From Streptomyces apricus (GTDB taxonomy: Bacteria; Actinomycetota; Actinomycetes; Streptomycetales; Streptomycetaceae): a stretch of DNA of 37,768 bases. Positions within the stretch are counted from its first letter, which is position 1. Each line of letters opens with the position of its first letter. Positions 9,888-18,485 of this stretch are shown one piece after another. The translations under genes and the position numbers were made by a program. Under the pieces are notes generated by a model. The model was given only the letters and a program-made list of their open reading frames with translations, made no database searches and was not told where the DNA came from. The stretch lies in the NCBI RefSeq assembly GCF_008369065.1, contig NZ_VDFC01000003.1, forward strand, positions 21,194 through 58,961, written 5' to 3'.

Positions 9888-11156
9888 TCACGCGCGCAGC
9901 AGGCGGCGGGCGGTCAGCGCCAGGCTCAGCTCCACCATGTCGGCGGGCCGGGTGAGCGAGCGCCCGGTCAGCTGCTCGCACCGCTTCAGCCGGTTCAGGA
10001 CGGTGTTGCGGTGGCAGTACAGGCGCACGCCCGCCCGCTGCGCGCTGCCGTCGCACTCCAGCCACGCCGCCAGGGTGTCCAGCAGGATGTCGCGGTCGGA
10101 CGGCTCCAGGCGCAGCAGCGGTCCCAGGACCTCCTCGGCCAGCGCCGTGCCCAGTTCGGGGCACGACATCACCAGAGCCGCGGGCAGGTGCTCCGTCAGC
10201 CGCACGGTGTCGCCGTCGGCCGCGCACAGGCTCAGCGCCAGGTCCGCCAGTCTGCGGGCGTCCCCCACCGCGGCCAGTCCCGCCACGACGGGCCCGACCC
10301 CGATCCTCGCCCCCGCGGGGGCCCGCAGGTCCGGCAGCGCTCCGGCCGGGTCCGCGTCACCGGCCAGGACGATGCCGTGGTCGACGTCCACCCCGGTGTG
10401 CCAGTACACGCGCGTGCCGGGCGGGACGACCGCGGCGAGCAGGGGGGCGCGGCCCGTCCGGCGTCCGCCCGCGACGGCGACCACGGCGTAGCTGCCCTGC
10501 TCCGGCAGGTCCAGGGCCTGCGCCGTCTCGGCGACGTCGGCGATGCGGCTCGTGCCGTCGAGCAGGGCGGCGGTCAGCAGGCGCACCCGGTGCTCCTGGC
10601 GCCAGGCGTGCTGCCGTTCGACCTTGCGGTAGACGTCGGCCACGAGGGTGCAGTGCTCGTCGACGAAGTTCCACACGTCGGCCGCCACGTGGACGAGCAG
10701 GCGGACGTCCTCGGGGGCGGTCCGGGAGGTCTCCTCGACGAGCGACTGCCAGATGAGGGAGCCGCCGAGCCGGAAGGCGTGCAGGAGCGCGTCGAGCGGC
10801 AGGCCCTGTTCGGCGCGCGCCGCGCCGATCTTCCCCGAGCAGCGCAGCGCCGCCTCCCGTGCGGCGCGCGGGTCGAGCAGGGAGGCGACACTGTGCCGCA
10901 GCGAGCGGTGCACCTCCTGCCAGGTGGCCACCGGGTCGCTCTCCAGCGTGCTCCGGTAGGCGGGCTCCCGCTCCCGCAGCACCGCCACGAGCCGGTCGGT
11001 CAGCTCCGGGAGGTTGTTCAGCAGCACCCGGGCCGAGCGGTGCAGGACCCGCAGGGCGTCGGCGTCGATCAGTGAACGCGCCTTCACGGCACGGGGCCGC
11101 GCGGCGGAGGGCGGTCGGTGGCCGAGCTCGACCCGTGACCGTACTGCCTGATGCAT
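9888..11156 (-). CDS. PucR/CdaR-family helix-turn-helix regulator
   Basis: A 422-residue transcription factor. The C-terminal PucR-type HTH is clear: DILLDTLAAWLECDGSAQRA, then LYCHRNTVLNRLKRCEQLTG and a final helix EL-LALTARRLL. The N-terminal half (about 20-180) is a long helical sensor region (LLNNLPELTDRLVAVLREREPAY), and the middle matches a CdaR GGDEF-like domain. The ATG at 11156 has GGGAGAA upstream; extension to 11216 is possible but unsupported. It is transcribed toward choA with a 104-bp gap that holds a promoter, so it is a plausible activator of the cholesterol oxidase gene rather than merely co-transcribed with it. Confidence 0.88.
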   Translation of the reverse strand: MHQAVRSRVELGHRPPSAARPRAVKARSLIDADALRVLHRSARVLLNNLPELTDRLVAVLREREPAYRSTLESDPVATWQEVHRSLRHSVASLLDPRAAREAALRCSGKIGAARAEQGLPLDALLHAFRLGGSLIWQSLVEETSRTAPEDVRLLVHVAADVWNFVDEHCTLVADVYRKVERQHAWRQEHRVRLLTAALLDGTSRIADVAETAQALDLPEQGSYAVVAVAGGRRTGRAPLLAAVVPPGTRVYWHTGVDVDHGIVLAGDADPAGALPDLRAPAGARIGVGPVVAGLAAVGDARRLADLALSLCAADGDTVRLTEHLPAALVMSCPELGTALAEEVLGPLLRLEPSDRDILLDTLAAWLECDGSAQRAGVRLYCHRNTVLNRLKRCEQLTGRSLTRPADMVELSLALTARRLLRA

Positions 11157-11410
11157 CGCGTTCTCCCGGGGCGTCGGCTCCGTGGGGTGCGCCCGCGGCG
11201 GTCCCGGTGCGGCCACCTGTCGGCCGCGGTCCCCGCCATGGTCGGCACCTGTCTCGTCCTGCCCCGTAGAATGACATACCGTCCAGTCGGTCCCTAGGGT
11301 TCTGCGTCGTTCTTTTCCCTCCGCCTCCCCTACCGCCCGCCCGGTGACGGATCTTTCGCGTGCGCCGGGTTTTCAGGGGAATCCGGATCCGGAACGGGAG
11401 GAGAGCTGTC

Positions 11411-11773
11411 ATGTATCTGGCACGCGGAAGCGGTGGCGACCCCGAGAACTGGCTCTGGGCCCTGGGCGCCGTCGCCCTGTACGCACTGATCAGTTACGCA
11501 CTGGCGTACCGGGCCCGCTCCCGGCGCGGCTCCCGGCATCCGGGCCACGACGCCCTGCACGACCTCAAGGACCGGGAGGAGCCGCAGTCGCCCCGCCAGC
11601 GCCTGCTGAGCCGCGCGATCATGCTGGGCGGCGCGGCGGCGACCGCCGGGGTCGCCCTGTCCACCTCGGGCGTCCCGCGGGTGGCGGCGACCGCGGTCGT
11701 CGCCGTCGCGGCGGTCGGGCTGTGGGCCTACTACGACCACCGCACCGAGAACCCGGTGGCCGGCGGGCGGTGA
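11411..11773 (+). CDS. Small membrane protein, unknown
   Basis: A 120-residue integral membrane protein that I do not recognise. The N-terminal helix WLWALGAVALYALISYALAY (15-34) is followed by a charged, basic, cytoplasmic-looking segment (about 35-68) and then two adjacent hydrophobic stretches (about 69-108), ending with a charged tail. The ATG at 11411 follows GGGAGGAGA, a strong ribosome site, which rules in this start over the longer frame beginning at 11360. It is transcribed convergently with the YihY gene, whose stop codon is 28 bp away. Confidence 0.75.
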   Translation: MYLARGSGGDPENWLWALGAVALYALISYALAYRARSRRGSRHPGHDALHDLKDREEPQSPRQRLLSRAIMLGGAAATAGVALSTSGVPRVAATAVVAVAAVGLWAYYDHRTENPVAGGR

Positions 11774-11801
11774 GCAGGGCCCGGGTCACGGGCGCCGGCG
11801 C

Positions 11802-12767
11802 TCAGGGGCCGGAGCCCGGATCCGGCTCCACGGCGTCGGTGATGCCGGCCCGGGCGGCCTCCAGTTGCGCGGCGAAGGCGACGCCGAGGAAGAGCGCGAT
11901 GCCGGTCAGGTTGGCCCACAGCAGCAGCGCGACGAACGCGGTGAGCGGTCCGTAGACCGCGCCGAACGACCCGCTCTTCGCGACGTAGAGCGCCAGCAGC
12001 CAGGTGGCGACGACCCAGAGCACCAGGTGGACCGCCGAGCCGAAGGCCAGCCAGGTGTAGCCCGGCTGGTCCCGGCGGGGCGCCCAGCGGAAGATCACCG
12101 CGGAGGCCACCCAGGCCAGCGCGACGCCCAGCGGCACCTGCAGCAGCCCCCACCAGTCGAGGCTGCCCTCGGACCAGCGCAGAGCCTGGACCACCGACTC
12201 CCCCACCGCGTCACCGGCGACGAGGACGAGGAACCCGAGGGCCAAAGGCATGCCCGCGGCGAGGGCGAGGAGCAGCGAGCGGGCGTACTTGGTCAGGAAC
12301 GGGCGGTCGCGTTCGATGCCGTAGATCCGGTTGGCGCCCCGCTCGACCTGGCCCATCGCCGAGGCCAGGTTGAGCACGGCGAAGCCGAGGCCCAGCCACA
12401 TCGCGAGGGCGTTCCAGATCCCGGACCCGGCACTGCGCTCCGTCTTGTCCAGCGCCTCCTCGACCAGGTCGGCGCTGGCACCCGGCACGATGTGGCCGAG
12501 GGTGAGTTCGATGATCCGTCCGATGCTCTCGGTGTGGACGGTCGTGGCGACACCGACCAGGACGATGGTGAAGGGGACCATGCCCACGACCACCTGGAAG
12601 GCCAGGGAACGCGCGTGGCTGAAGCCGTCGGCGTAGCGGAAGCGGGAGAACGCGTCCACCAGCAGCTGGCGGCCCCCGTAGCGCCGCAGCGCGGTGAGTG
12701 CCTCGTCGCCGGAGAGCTCCTCCCCGATCATGTCCCGCGTCTGCGGGACGTGCACGGCGGTACCCAT
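11802..12767 (-). CDS. YihY/BrkB-family inner-membrane protein
   Basis: A 321-residue polytopic membrane protein of the YihY (formerly RNase BN/BrkB) family. The family hallmark appears early: FRYADGFSHARSLAFQVVVG followed by MVPFTIVLVGVA. About six transmembrane helices follow, with the conserved NRIYGI-like stretch (ERGANRIYGIERDRPFLTKY) in the loop and FGAVYGPLTAFVALLLWANL near the end. The ATG at 12767 follows GAGGAGACGG. The molecular function of the family is not established; despite the old name it is not an RNase. It is transcribed away from the threonine aldolase stop, on the same strand and 146 bp downstream. Confidence 0.92.
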   Translation of the reverse strand: MGTAVHVPQTRDMIGEELSGDEALTALRRYGGRQLLVDAFSRFRYADGFSHARSLAFQVVVGMVPFTIVLVGVATTVHTESIGRIIELTLGHIVPGASADLVEEALDKTERSAGSGIWNALAMWLGLGFAVLNLASAMGQVERGANRIYGIERDRPFLTKYARSLLLALAAGMPLALGFLVLVAGDAVGESVVQALRWSEGSLDWWGLLQVPLGVALAWVASAVIFRWAPRRDQPGYTWLAFGSAVHLVLWVVATWLLALYVAKSGSFGAVYGPLTAFVALLLWANLTGIALFLGVAFAAQLEAARAGITDAVEPDPGSGP

Positions 12768-12913
12768 CGCGTCCGTCTCCTCGTGTCGTCCGTCCGGCCC
12801 GGCCCGGCCGCCGGTGGCCGGGCCCCGGCCGGGCCCGTCGTACCGTCTTGCCGGTCACCGGGGATTCAGCCGTCGCCGGCGGGAGATGATCGCACGCGCG
12901 AGCCGGCGCGGTG

Positions 12914-13969
12914 TCAGGCGGTGTGCCTGCGGACGGCTTCGAGCAGGCCGTCGATGTCCTGGGCCGTCGTCGCGAACGAGGCCACGAAGCGGACCACGCC
13001 CGGCTCCCAGCGGTCGTGGTAGAAGACGTACCCGTCCGCCAGCAGGCCCTGGGTGACCTGCTGCGGCAGCCGGCAGAAGAGGATGTTGGCCTCCGCGGAG
13101 CCGAGGAGGTCGACCCCGGGCACGGCCTTGAGGCCCTCCTGGAGGCGGGCGGCCATCGCGTTGGCGTGGGCCGCGTTGCGCAGCCACAGGCCGTCGGTCA
13201 GGTAGGCCTCCAGCTGGGCGGCGTGGAAGCGCATCTTGGAGGCGAGCTGGCCCGCCCGCTTGGCGCGGAAGGAGAGTTCGGCGGTCAGCGAGCGGTCGAA
13301 GACGACGATCGCCTCGGCCGTCATCGTGCCGTTCTTGGTGGCGCCGAACGACAGCAGGTCGACGCCGGCGCGCCAGGTCAGGTCGGCGGGCGTGGCGTCG
13401 AGGGCCGCGACGGCCCCGGCGAAGCGGGCGCCGTCCATGTGCAGGCGCAGGCCCGCCTCCTTGACCGTGGAGCCGAGGGCGCGCAGTTCCTCCGCGGTGT
13501 AGACGGCGCCGGTCTCGGTGGCCTGGGTGACGCTCACCACGGAGGGCTCCACGCTGTGCACGTCCCCGGCCTTGTGGCGTACGGCCGCGCGGAGTTCGTC
13601 CGGGTCGATCCGCGCGTCGTCGCCGCCGAGCGCGACCAGCTTGGCGCCCGCGGTGTAGAACTCCGGTGCCCCGCACTCGTCGTTGTTGATGTGGCTGTCG
13701 CGGTGGCACAGCACGCTGCCCCACGGCGGGGTGAGGGCGGCGAGGCCCAGGGCGTTCGCGGCGGAGCCGGTGGAGACGATCAGGACGTCGACGTCGCGTT
13801 CGAAGATCTCGCCGAGCCTGCGGCGGACGCCGGCCGTGACGTCGTCCGACCCGTACGGCGGGGCCTGTCCGGCGGCCGCCCGGACCACGGCCTCGACTAT
13901 CTCCGGCGAGGCGCCGGCGGCGTTGTCGCTGCTGAACATGCGGGCGGTCGCGGTGGTGCTGTCGTTCAT
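12914..13969 (-). CDS. ltaE: Low-specificity L-threonine aldolase
   Basis: A 351-residue PLP enzyme of fold type I that cleaves L-threonine/allo-threonine to glycine and acetaldehyde. The N-terminal FSSDNAAGASPEIVEAV, the TGSAANALGL phosphate-binding region, HMDGARF with the cofactor-binding Asp179, and SFGATKNGT with the Schiff-base Lys212 are all present. The start at 13969 has AGGA upstream and gives the normal family length. It is divergent from an MFS exporter gene; the 350-bp gap between them holds a 19-bp tandem repeat and a promoter. Coupling between the two is possible (export or detoxification) but unproven. Confidence 0.92.
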   Translation of the reverse strand: MNDSTTATARMFSSDNAAGASPEIVEAVVRAAAGQAPPYGSDDVTAGVRRRLGEIFERDVDVLIVSTGSAANALGLAALTPPWGSVLCHRDSHINNDECGAPEFYTAGAKLVALGGDDARIDPDELRAAVRHKAGDVHSVEPSVVSVTQATETGAVYTAEELRALGSTVKEAGLRLHMDGARFAGAVAALDATPADLTWRAGVDLLSFGATKNGTMTAEAIVVFDRSLTAELSFRAKRAGQLASKMRFHAAQLEAYLTDGLWLRNAAHANAMAARLQEGLKAVPGVDLLGSAEANILFCRLPQQVTQGLLADGYVFYHDRWEPGVVRFVASFATTAQDIDGLLEAVRRHTA

Positions 13970-14026
13970 TCCTGCGGTCCTGACTTTCCTCGGGCGTCTA
14001 CGGGGGGCCCCACCCGCGTGGGCCGT

Positions 14027-14064
14027 GGTACCTGCGGCAGCGGGCGGTACCTGCGGCAGCGGGC
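14027..14064. repeat. 19-bp perfect tandem repeat in a divergent intergenic region
   Basis: GGTACCTGCGGCAGCGGGC occurs twice head to tail (14027-14045, 14046-14064), 58 bp upstream of the threonine aldolase start and about 100 bp upstream of the exporter -35. Its position suits a tandem regulator site, but a simple replication-slippage duplication is equally possible. Confidence 0.6.
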
Positions 14065-14168
14065 CATCCGGCGCCTCCCGTGGTGTGTCCTCCCCTGGCC
14101 GCCGGCGTCCTCCCGGCACGGTGTACGAGCCGCACGCGGCCGGGGCCGGTACCGGAAATGTTCGGCCG

Positions 14169-14198
14169 TTCTGTCCCCGTTGCCGCGCCTTATAGGCT
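14169..14198 (+). promoter_or_regulatory. Candidate promoter of the MFS gene
   Basis: TTCTGT (14169-14174) and TAGGCT within TATAGGCT (14193-14198) are 18 bp apart. The AT-rich -10 stands out in this GC-rich gap. Transcription would start near 14205, about 115 nt before the ATG. The -35 is weak. Confidence 0.4.
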
Positions 14199-14319
14199 TG
14201 GTCCGTTCTGGGGCCGCCGGGCAATGGTGCTCAGCGCGACGGGTCACGGGGAGTGGAAGTCCCCCGGACCCGGTCGCCTCCCACGACCGGACCGCTGTCT
14301 TCGAAAGGCTCCCCGCACC

Positions 14320-15543
14320 ATGCCGCTGGCCCTGCTGGCCCTGGCCGTTGTCGCGTTCGGCATCGGCACCACCGAGTTCGCCACCATGGGGCTGCTGCCC
14401 CAGATCGCCGACGGGGTCGGGGTGTCCGTACCGCACGCCGGGAACCTCGTCTCGGCCTACGCGCTCGGCGTCGTCGTCGGCGCCCCCGTCCTGACGGGCG
14501 TCGGGGCGCGCATACCCCACAAGCGGCTGCTGCTGCTCCTGACCGGGCTGTTCGTGGTCGGCAACGCCGCGTCCGCGCTCGCCCCCGACTACGGCCTGCT
14601 CTTCGCCGCCCGCTTCCTGGCCGGTCTGCCGCACGGAGCGCTGTTCGGTGTGGGCGCGGTCGTCGCCTCACGGCTGGTGGCCCCCGACCGGGCGGCACGC
14701 GCCGTGTCGCGGATGTTCCTCGGGCTGACCGTCGCGAACATCGTCGGCGTACCGGCGAGCACGGCCCTCGGGCAGCAGCTCGGCTGGCGCTCGGCCTACT
14801 GGGCGGTCGCCGCCATCGGCCTCCTGGCCCTCGTGGCGCTGGCCGTCTTCGTCCCACACCAGCCGCGTGCGCAGCAGTCCGGCATCCGGCACGAGCTGCG
14901 GGCGATGGGCAACAGGCAGGTCGCGATCGGCCTGGCCACGGCGGTCGTCGGGTTCGGCGGGTTCTTCGCCGTCTACAGCTACCTGGTGCCCATGCTGACC
15001 CACCTGACGGGCATCTCCGACTCCTCGACCACCCTGGTGCTCGCGCTCTACGGCGTCGGCATGACCGCCGGCACCCTGCTCGCGGGCCCGCTCACGGACC
15101 GCGCCCTGCGGCCGACGCTGTACGGCGGGCTCGTCCTGCTCGCGGCGGCACTGGTGACGTTCTACTTCACCGTCCACAGCACCGTGCCGGCCCTCGTCAC
15201 GATCGCCTTCCTCGGCGCGATGGGGTCCCTCATCACCACGCCGGTCCAGATGCTCCTGATGGCCAAGGCCAAGAACGCCCCGACCATGGCGGCCGCCTCC
15301 AACCACTCCGCCTTCAACCTGGCCAACGCCGGCGGCGCCTGGCTCGGCGGGCTGGTCATCTCGGCGGGCTGGGGCTGGGCCGCGCCCAGCCTGGTCGGTG
15401 GGGCGCTCGCGGTGGCAGGACTCGGCCTCGCCTTCACGGGAGGCCTCATGGACCGGGGCGGCCCCCGCTCCGAGACGGTCGCCTCCTCCACGGGAGGAAC
15501 CCCCGCGCCGGCCGGTGAGGACACGGTGCCGCAGCGCACCTGA
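14320..15543 (+). CDS. MFS exporter, DHA1 family
   Basis: A 407-residue major-facilitator drug:proton antiporter of the DHA1/AraJ-like group, with about twelve transmembrane helices. The first helix reads LALLALAVVAFGIGTTEFAT and is followed by GLLPQIADGVGV; the helix 2-3 loop GARIPHKRLL is the family motif A variant, and GLPHGALFGVGAVVASRLV follows. Close relatives export chloramphenicol-like compounds or arabinose, but the substrate here is unknown. ATG 14320 was chosen because helix 1 begins right there; the frame is open further upstream but reads non-coding. The C-terminal tail after about 380 is hydrophilic. It ends 14 bp from the convergent STAS gene, with CCGGCGCCGG between. Confidence 0.9.
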   Translation: MPLALLALAVVAFGIGTTEFATMGLLPQIADGVGVSVPHAGNLVSAYALGVVVGAPVLTGVGARIPHKRLLLLLTGLFVVGNAASALAPDYGLLFAARFLAGLPHGALFGVGAVVASRLVAPDRAARAVSRMFLGLTVANIVGVPASTALGQQLGWRSAYWAVAAIGLLALVALAVFVPHQPRAQQSGIRHELRAMGNRQVAIGLATAVVGFGGFFAVYSYLVPMLTHLTGISDSSTTLVLALYGVGMTAGTLLAGPLTDRALRPTLYGGLVLLAAALVTFYFTVHSTVPALVTIAFLGAMGSLITTPVQMLLMAKAKNAPTMAAASNHSAFNLANAGGAWLGGLVISAGWGWAAPSLVGGALAVAGLGLAFTGGLMDRGGPRSETVASSTGGTPAPAGEDTVPQRT

Positions 15544-15557
15544 CACCGGCGCCGGCC

Positions 15558-15920
15558 TCAGCCCGCCAGGGCCTGGTCCACCGTGGGGTAGCACCGGATG
15601 ATCGCGTCGAGGCCGACCATGTCCATCACGCGCCGTACGGGTGCCTGCGCGCCTGCCACGCGCACCCAGCCCTCGCTGGCCGCCGCGGCCTTGTAGGCGA
15701 TGATCAGCAGATTGATGCCGCTGGAGTCCATGAAGGTCACACCGGTCAGATCGGCGACGGTCCGGGCCGGCCCGTCGCCGACCGGTGGCGTCAGCAGGTC
15801 CCCGACCCGGTTGCGCGCGTCATGGTCCAGGTCTCCGCACAGGGTGACGACGCGTACGCCGTCGGCGGTGGTGTAGCTGGTGGAAAGGGGGCCTGGTTGG
15901 GCCGGGTGCGACTGGGTCAC
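15558..15920 (-). CDS. STAS-domain anti-sigma-factor antagonist (RsbV/BldG-like)
   Basis: A 120-residue single-domain antagonist of the SpoIIAA/RsbV type. In partner switching, the unphosphorylated form binds an anti-sigma kinase and frees a sigma factor. Beta-strands VRVVTLCGDLDHDARNRV and ARTVADLTGVTFMDSSGINL carry the conserved DSSG motif (65-68) whose first serine is the usual phosphorylation site, so it should be switchable. The GTG at 15920 follows GTGAGGA; an upstream extension to 16208 is open but unsupported. A decayed HATPase fragment lies just upstream on the opposite strand, and two PP2C phosphatases in the window are candidate partners. Confidence 0.9.
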   Translation of the reverse strand: MTQSHPAQPGPLSTSYTTADGVRVVTLCGDLDHDARNRVGDLLTPPVGDGPARTVADLTGVTFMDSSGINLLIIAYKAAAASEGWVRVAGAQAPVRRVMDMVGLDAIIRCYPTVDQALAG

Positions 15921-16142
15921 CGTGTCCTCACTGCGTTCGCCGGTGCGGTTCGGACCCGGGCACGTACCGCGGGTCTGCCACGCGCGGGCGCCGGGGTGCA
16001 TGCTCGAACGGTGGGCCCGCAGAGCAAGAGTCGCACGGTGCGGACCGTGGCGGGCCCGGGACGGACGGGCAATCGCGCGGGCGGACGGAAAAGTGCGGCC
16101 GGCCGACGGCGACAGCGGAGCCCGGCCGACGCGTCCACGGGC

Positions 16143-16358
16143 ATGTCCAGCGCCATGGACCGCACGCGGCCGGTGGCGGGCGAGCCGGTGCCCGGCGCCC
16201 GCGAACACGCTCCCGGCCCCGCCCTGCTGGAGCTGCGCATCGCGGGCGCCTCGGTGGAGCTGACCGTGCGGGACGACGTCGGCGCGCCCGTGGGCCCGCG
16301 CGGAGGTCCCGTCCGCTCCGGCCGCCCCGTGGCGGGGAGGAGCGATCCGTTCAGTTGA
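16143..16358 (+). pseudogene. Decayed HATPase (RsbW-like anti-sigma kinase) fragment
   Basis: A short open frame whose middle reads EPVPGAREHAPGPALLELRI and GASVELTVRDDVGAPV. This aligns by eye with the N-box region of Streptomyces RsbW-like ATPases (SELVTNAVRHAPGPALLELR, then a strand ending VRDD). The N-box asparagine position is Gly, and neither the N-terminal half nor the G-boxes are present, so it cannot be an active kinase. It sits next to the STAS gene, its natural partner, and its end overlaps the stop of the next minus-strand gene. A chance resemblance is possible. Confidence 0.4.
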
Positions 16359-16743
16359 CGCGCCGGTAGGCGGCGCGGGCGTGGACGATGCGGGCGAACG
16401 CGGTTCCGGCGACGGTCGCGGCGAGCAGGCAGGCGAGCCAGACCGTGTCGCGGTGTCCGGCCCAGGTGAGCTGTCCGGCGGGCGGTATGGCGAAGCCGTT
16501 GAGCAGCAGCCAGCACAGGACGGCGGTGCCGGGCGCCGCCGTGAAGCGGGCGCAGGCGCCGAGCAGGGTGGCGAGGAGGGACAGCGCGATCAGGGCCGCC
16601 CTGGGCTGTCCGTGCCCACCGAGGTGGTTGGTGACCGCCACCAGCAACAGAGCGCCGGTGAAGGCCCCCAGCCAGACGAACGGGGTGGCGACGGGCCGGG
16701 GAACGGCCCTGGCTCCTGTGCTCAGCCGCGTCCACTCGATCAC
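16351..16743 (-). CDS. Stand-alone DUF4118/KdpD-like membrane protein
   Basis: A 130-residue membrane protein with four predicted helices: FVWLGAFTGALLLVAVTNHL, ALIALSLLATLLGACARFTA, the AVLCWLLLNGFAIPP segment, and WLACLLAATVAGTAFARIV. The LLLNGFAIPP stretch resembles the LLxNFFFxPP motif of the four-helix sensor module (DUF4118) in KdpD and other histidine kinases, but here no kinase domain is attached. The start is GTG at 16743 behind GGAG; the longer frame to 16929 reads as non-coding. It lies 124 bp downstream of the lipoate ligase gene on the same strand. Confidence 0.65.
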   Translation of the reverse strand: MIEWTRLSTGARAVPRPVATPFVWLGAFTGALLLVAVTNHLGGHGQPRAALIALSLLATLLGACARFTAAPGTAVLCWLLLNGFAIPPAGQLTWAGHRDTVWLACLLAATVAGTAFARIVHARAAYRRVN

Positions 16744-16867
16744 TGCTCGTGCTCCGTCCTCGTGTCCCTCCGGGGCGCGGGCCGGGCACGTGCTCCCGCC
16801 GGCCCGGACCCCTGGTGAATTCTCCCACCGGACGCGTCCGGCGCCATGGGCCAGGGGCCGCCATCCG

Positions 16868-17932
16868 TCACGGTACGCGGGCGGTCCACTGGGCGGAGCT
16901 GAACTTCGACACGGCCAGTTCCTCCGCACGCCGGCGCTCCTCCTCGGTGACGCCGCCGGCGCTGAGGCCGTAGCGCGCGCGGAAGGACGCGACCATGCGG
17001 TCGATGACGGCTTCGCGGGACAGGCCGGTCTGCCGCCTGAGCGGGTCGACGCGCTTCTTGGCGCTGCCCGTGCCCTTGTCGGACAGCTTCTCCCGGCCGA
17101 TGCGGAGCACGTCGAGCATCTTGTCCGCGTCGATGTCGTACGACATCGTCACGTGGTGCAGGATCGCGCCCGGGCCGCCGTCGGGGCCGACGACGCGCTT
17201 CTGCGCGGCTCCGGCGATCTTGCCGACGTCCGTGGCGATGTCGTTGAGGGGCTGGTACCAGGCCTTGATCCCCATGTCGCCGAGTGCTTCGAGCACCCAG
17301 TCGTCGAGGTAGGCGTAGGAGTCGGCGAACGACAGGCCGGAGACGAGCGAGGCCGGGACCGAGAGCGAGTAGGTGATGGTGTTCCCGGGCTCCACGAACA
17401 TCGCGCCGCCTCCCGAGATCCGCCGTACGACGGTCGTCCCGTGACGGCGGGCGCCCTCCGCGTCGACCTCGTTGCGCAGGGACTGGAAGCTGCCGATGAT
17501 CACCGCCGGTCCGCCCCACTCCCACACCCGCAGGGTCGGTGGCCGCCGCCCCGCGGCGACCTCCGCGGTGAGGACCTCGTCGAGCGCCATGTGCAGTGCG
17601 GGCGACTGGGGTTCGTCGTGGATGAACTGCCAGTCGTAGTCGGTCCAGTCCGTCGCCTGGGCGAGGGCCCGGCGGACGGCGACGGCGACGCCCTCGGGCG
17701 TGACCCCGTACATGACCGTGCCCTCGGGGAGGCCGCCCTGGACGCGGGCGGCGAGCTCGGCCGCGTCCGTGGTGGCCGGAAGTCCTTCGAGGGCGCCGTC
17801 GATGGCGAGGATCGCCTCGTCGGGTTCGAGGAAGAAGTCCCCCGCGACCCGGACGTCACGCAGGACGCCGTCCCTCTCGTCGAGGTCCACGACCACGAGC
17901 TTCCCGCCGGGGACCTTGTATTCGCCGTGCAT
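16868..17932 (-). CDS. lplA: Lipoate-protein ligase A with permuted accessory domain
   Basis: A 354-residue enzyme expected to adenylate lipoate and attach it to lipoyl domains of 2-oxoacid dehydrogenases and GcvH. The catalytic BPL/LplA fold lies at about 95-345, with RRISGGGAMF (170-179), the lipoyl-AMP-binding loop, and DVGKIAGAAQK with the presumed catalytic Lys238. The first 90 residues (GEYKVPGGKLVVVDLDERDG) look like the small accessory domain that is C-terminal in E. coli LplA or a separate LplB subunit in archaea, so the domain order is inverted. The ATG at 17932 starts exactly with that domain. The catalytic family is secure; the permutation is read by eye. Confidence 0.88.
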   Translation of the reverse strand: MHGEYKVPGGKLVVVDLDERDGVLRDVRVAGDFFLEPDEAILAIDGALEGLPATTDAAELAARVQGGLPEGTVMYGVTPEGVAVAVRRALAQATDWTDYDWQFIHDEPQSPALHMALDEVLTAEVAAGRRPPTLRVWEWGGPAVIIGSFQSLRNEVDAEGARRHGTTVVRRISGGGAMFVEPGNTITYSLSVPASLVSGLSFADSYAYLDDWVLEALGDMGIKAWYQPLNDIATDVGKIAGAAQKRVVGPDGGPGAILHHVTMSYDIDADKMLDVLRIGREKLSDKGTGSAKKRVDPLRRQTGLSREAVIDRMVASFRARYGLSAGGVTEEERRRAEELAVSKFSSAQWTARVP

Positions 17933-18040
17933 ACCGCTTCCGCTCCCTACCCGCCCCGCTCGTCGCGCAACGCTGTTCCCACAACGTCCTGCTCCCGCGC
18001 CTCATTCCGGGGCGCGGCCCGTCCGGCGCGCCCGTGCGTT

Positions 18041-18078
18041 CACCCGTACGCGGGTGCGCCGGCGCGGTTCCGCGCCGG
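18041..18078 (-). terminator. Two consecutive hairpins after hxlR
   Basis: CACCCG-TACG-CGGGTG (18041-18056) and CCGGCGCG-GTTC-CGCGCCGG (18059-18078) sit 9-46 nt after the minus-strand stop of the HxlR gene and before the lipoate ligase gene. They are probably a tandem terminator. Confidence 0.65.
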
Positions 18079-18086
18079 TGTGCCCG

Positions 18087-18464
18087 TCACGAGGTGACCG
18101 GTTCCGGCCGGAACGCCTGGTCGGCGTTCTCCTCGACCCACGAGCGCAGCGCGTTGAGCGGGACCGCGGCGCTGCGGCCGAGGGGGGTGAGGGCGTACTC
18201 GACGTGCAGGGGGACAGCGGGGTAGACCGTGCGGTCGAGCAGGCCGTGGTCCTCCAGGCGGCGCAGCGTCTGGGTCAGCACCTTCGGGCTGACGCCCTGG
18301 AGCCTGCGCTGGAGCTCGCCGAAGCGCCGGGGCCCGTCCTCGAGAGCGCCGATCGCCAGCGCGGCCCATTTGTTGGCCAGCAGGTCCAGCAGGCTGCGGC
18401 AGGGGCACTGCGCCGCGTAGACGTCGTGGTGCTCGTGCTGGCCGCTGGGACAGGTGGTCGTCAT
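18087..18464 (-). CDS. HxlR-family winged-helix regulator
   Basis: A 125-residue HxlR/MarR-like winged-helix regulator. The family core is intact: CPCRSLLDLLANKWAALAIG, then RRFGELQRRLQGVSPKVLTQ, TLRRLEDHGLLDRTVYP and a wing ending VEYALTPLGRSAAVPL. Two cysteines in CPCRS sit where redox-sensing family members (QorR, YodB) carry their reactive Cys, suggesting sensitivity to quinones or electrophiles. It is divergent from a quinone-oxidoreductase-like MDR gene, the same arrangement as qorR/qorA, so it probably represses that gene. The 139-bp gap holds a perfect 17-bp dyad. Start ATG 18464. Confidence 0.92.
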   Translation of the reverse strand: MTTTCPSGQHEHHDVYAAQCPCRSLLDLLANKWAALAIGALEDGPRRFGELQRRLQGVSPKVLTQTLRRLEDHGLLDRTVYPAVPLHVEYALTPLGRSAAVPLNALRSWVEENADQAFRPEPVTS

Positions 18465-18485
18465 GCTCGCTCTCCTCACCAGGTC

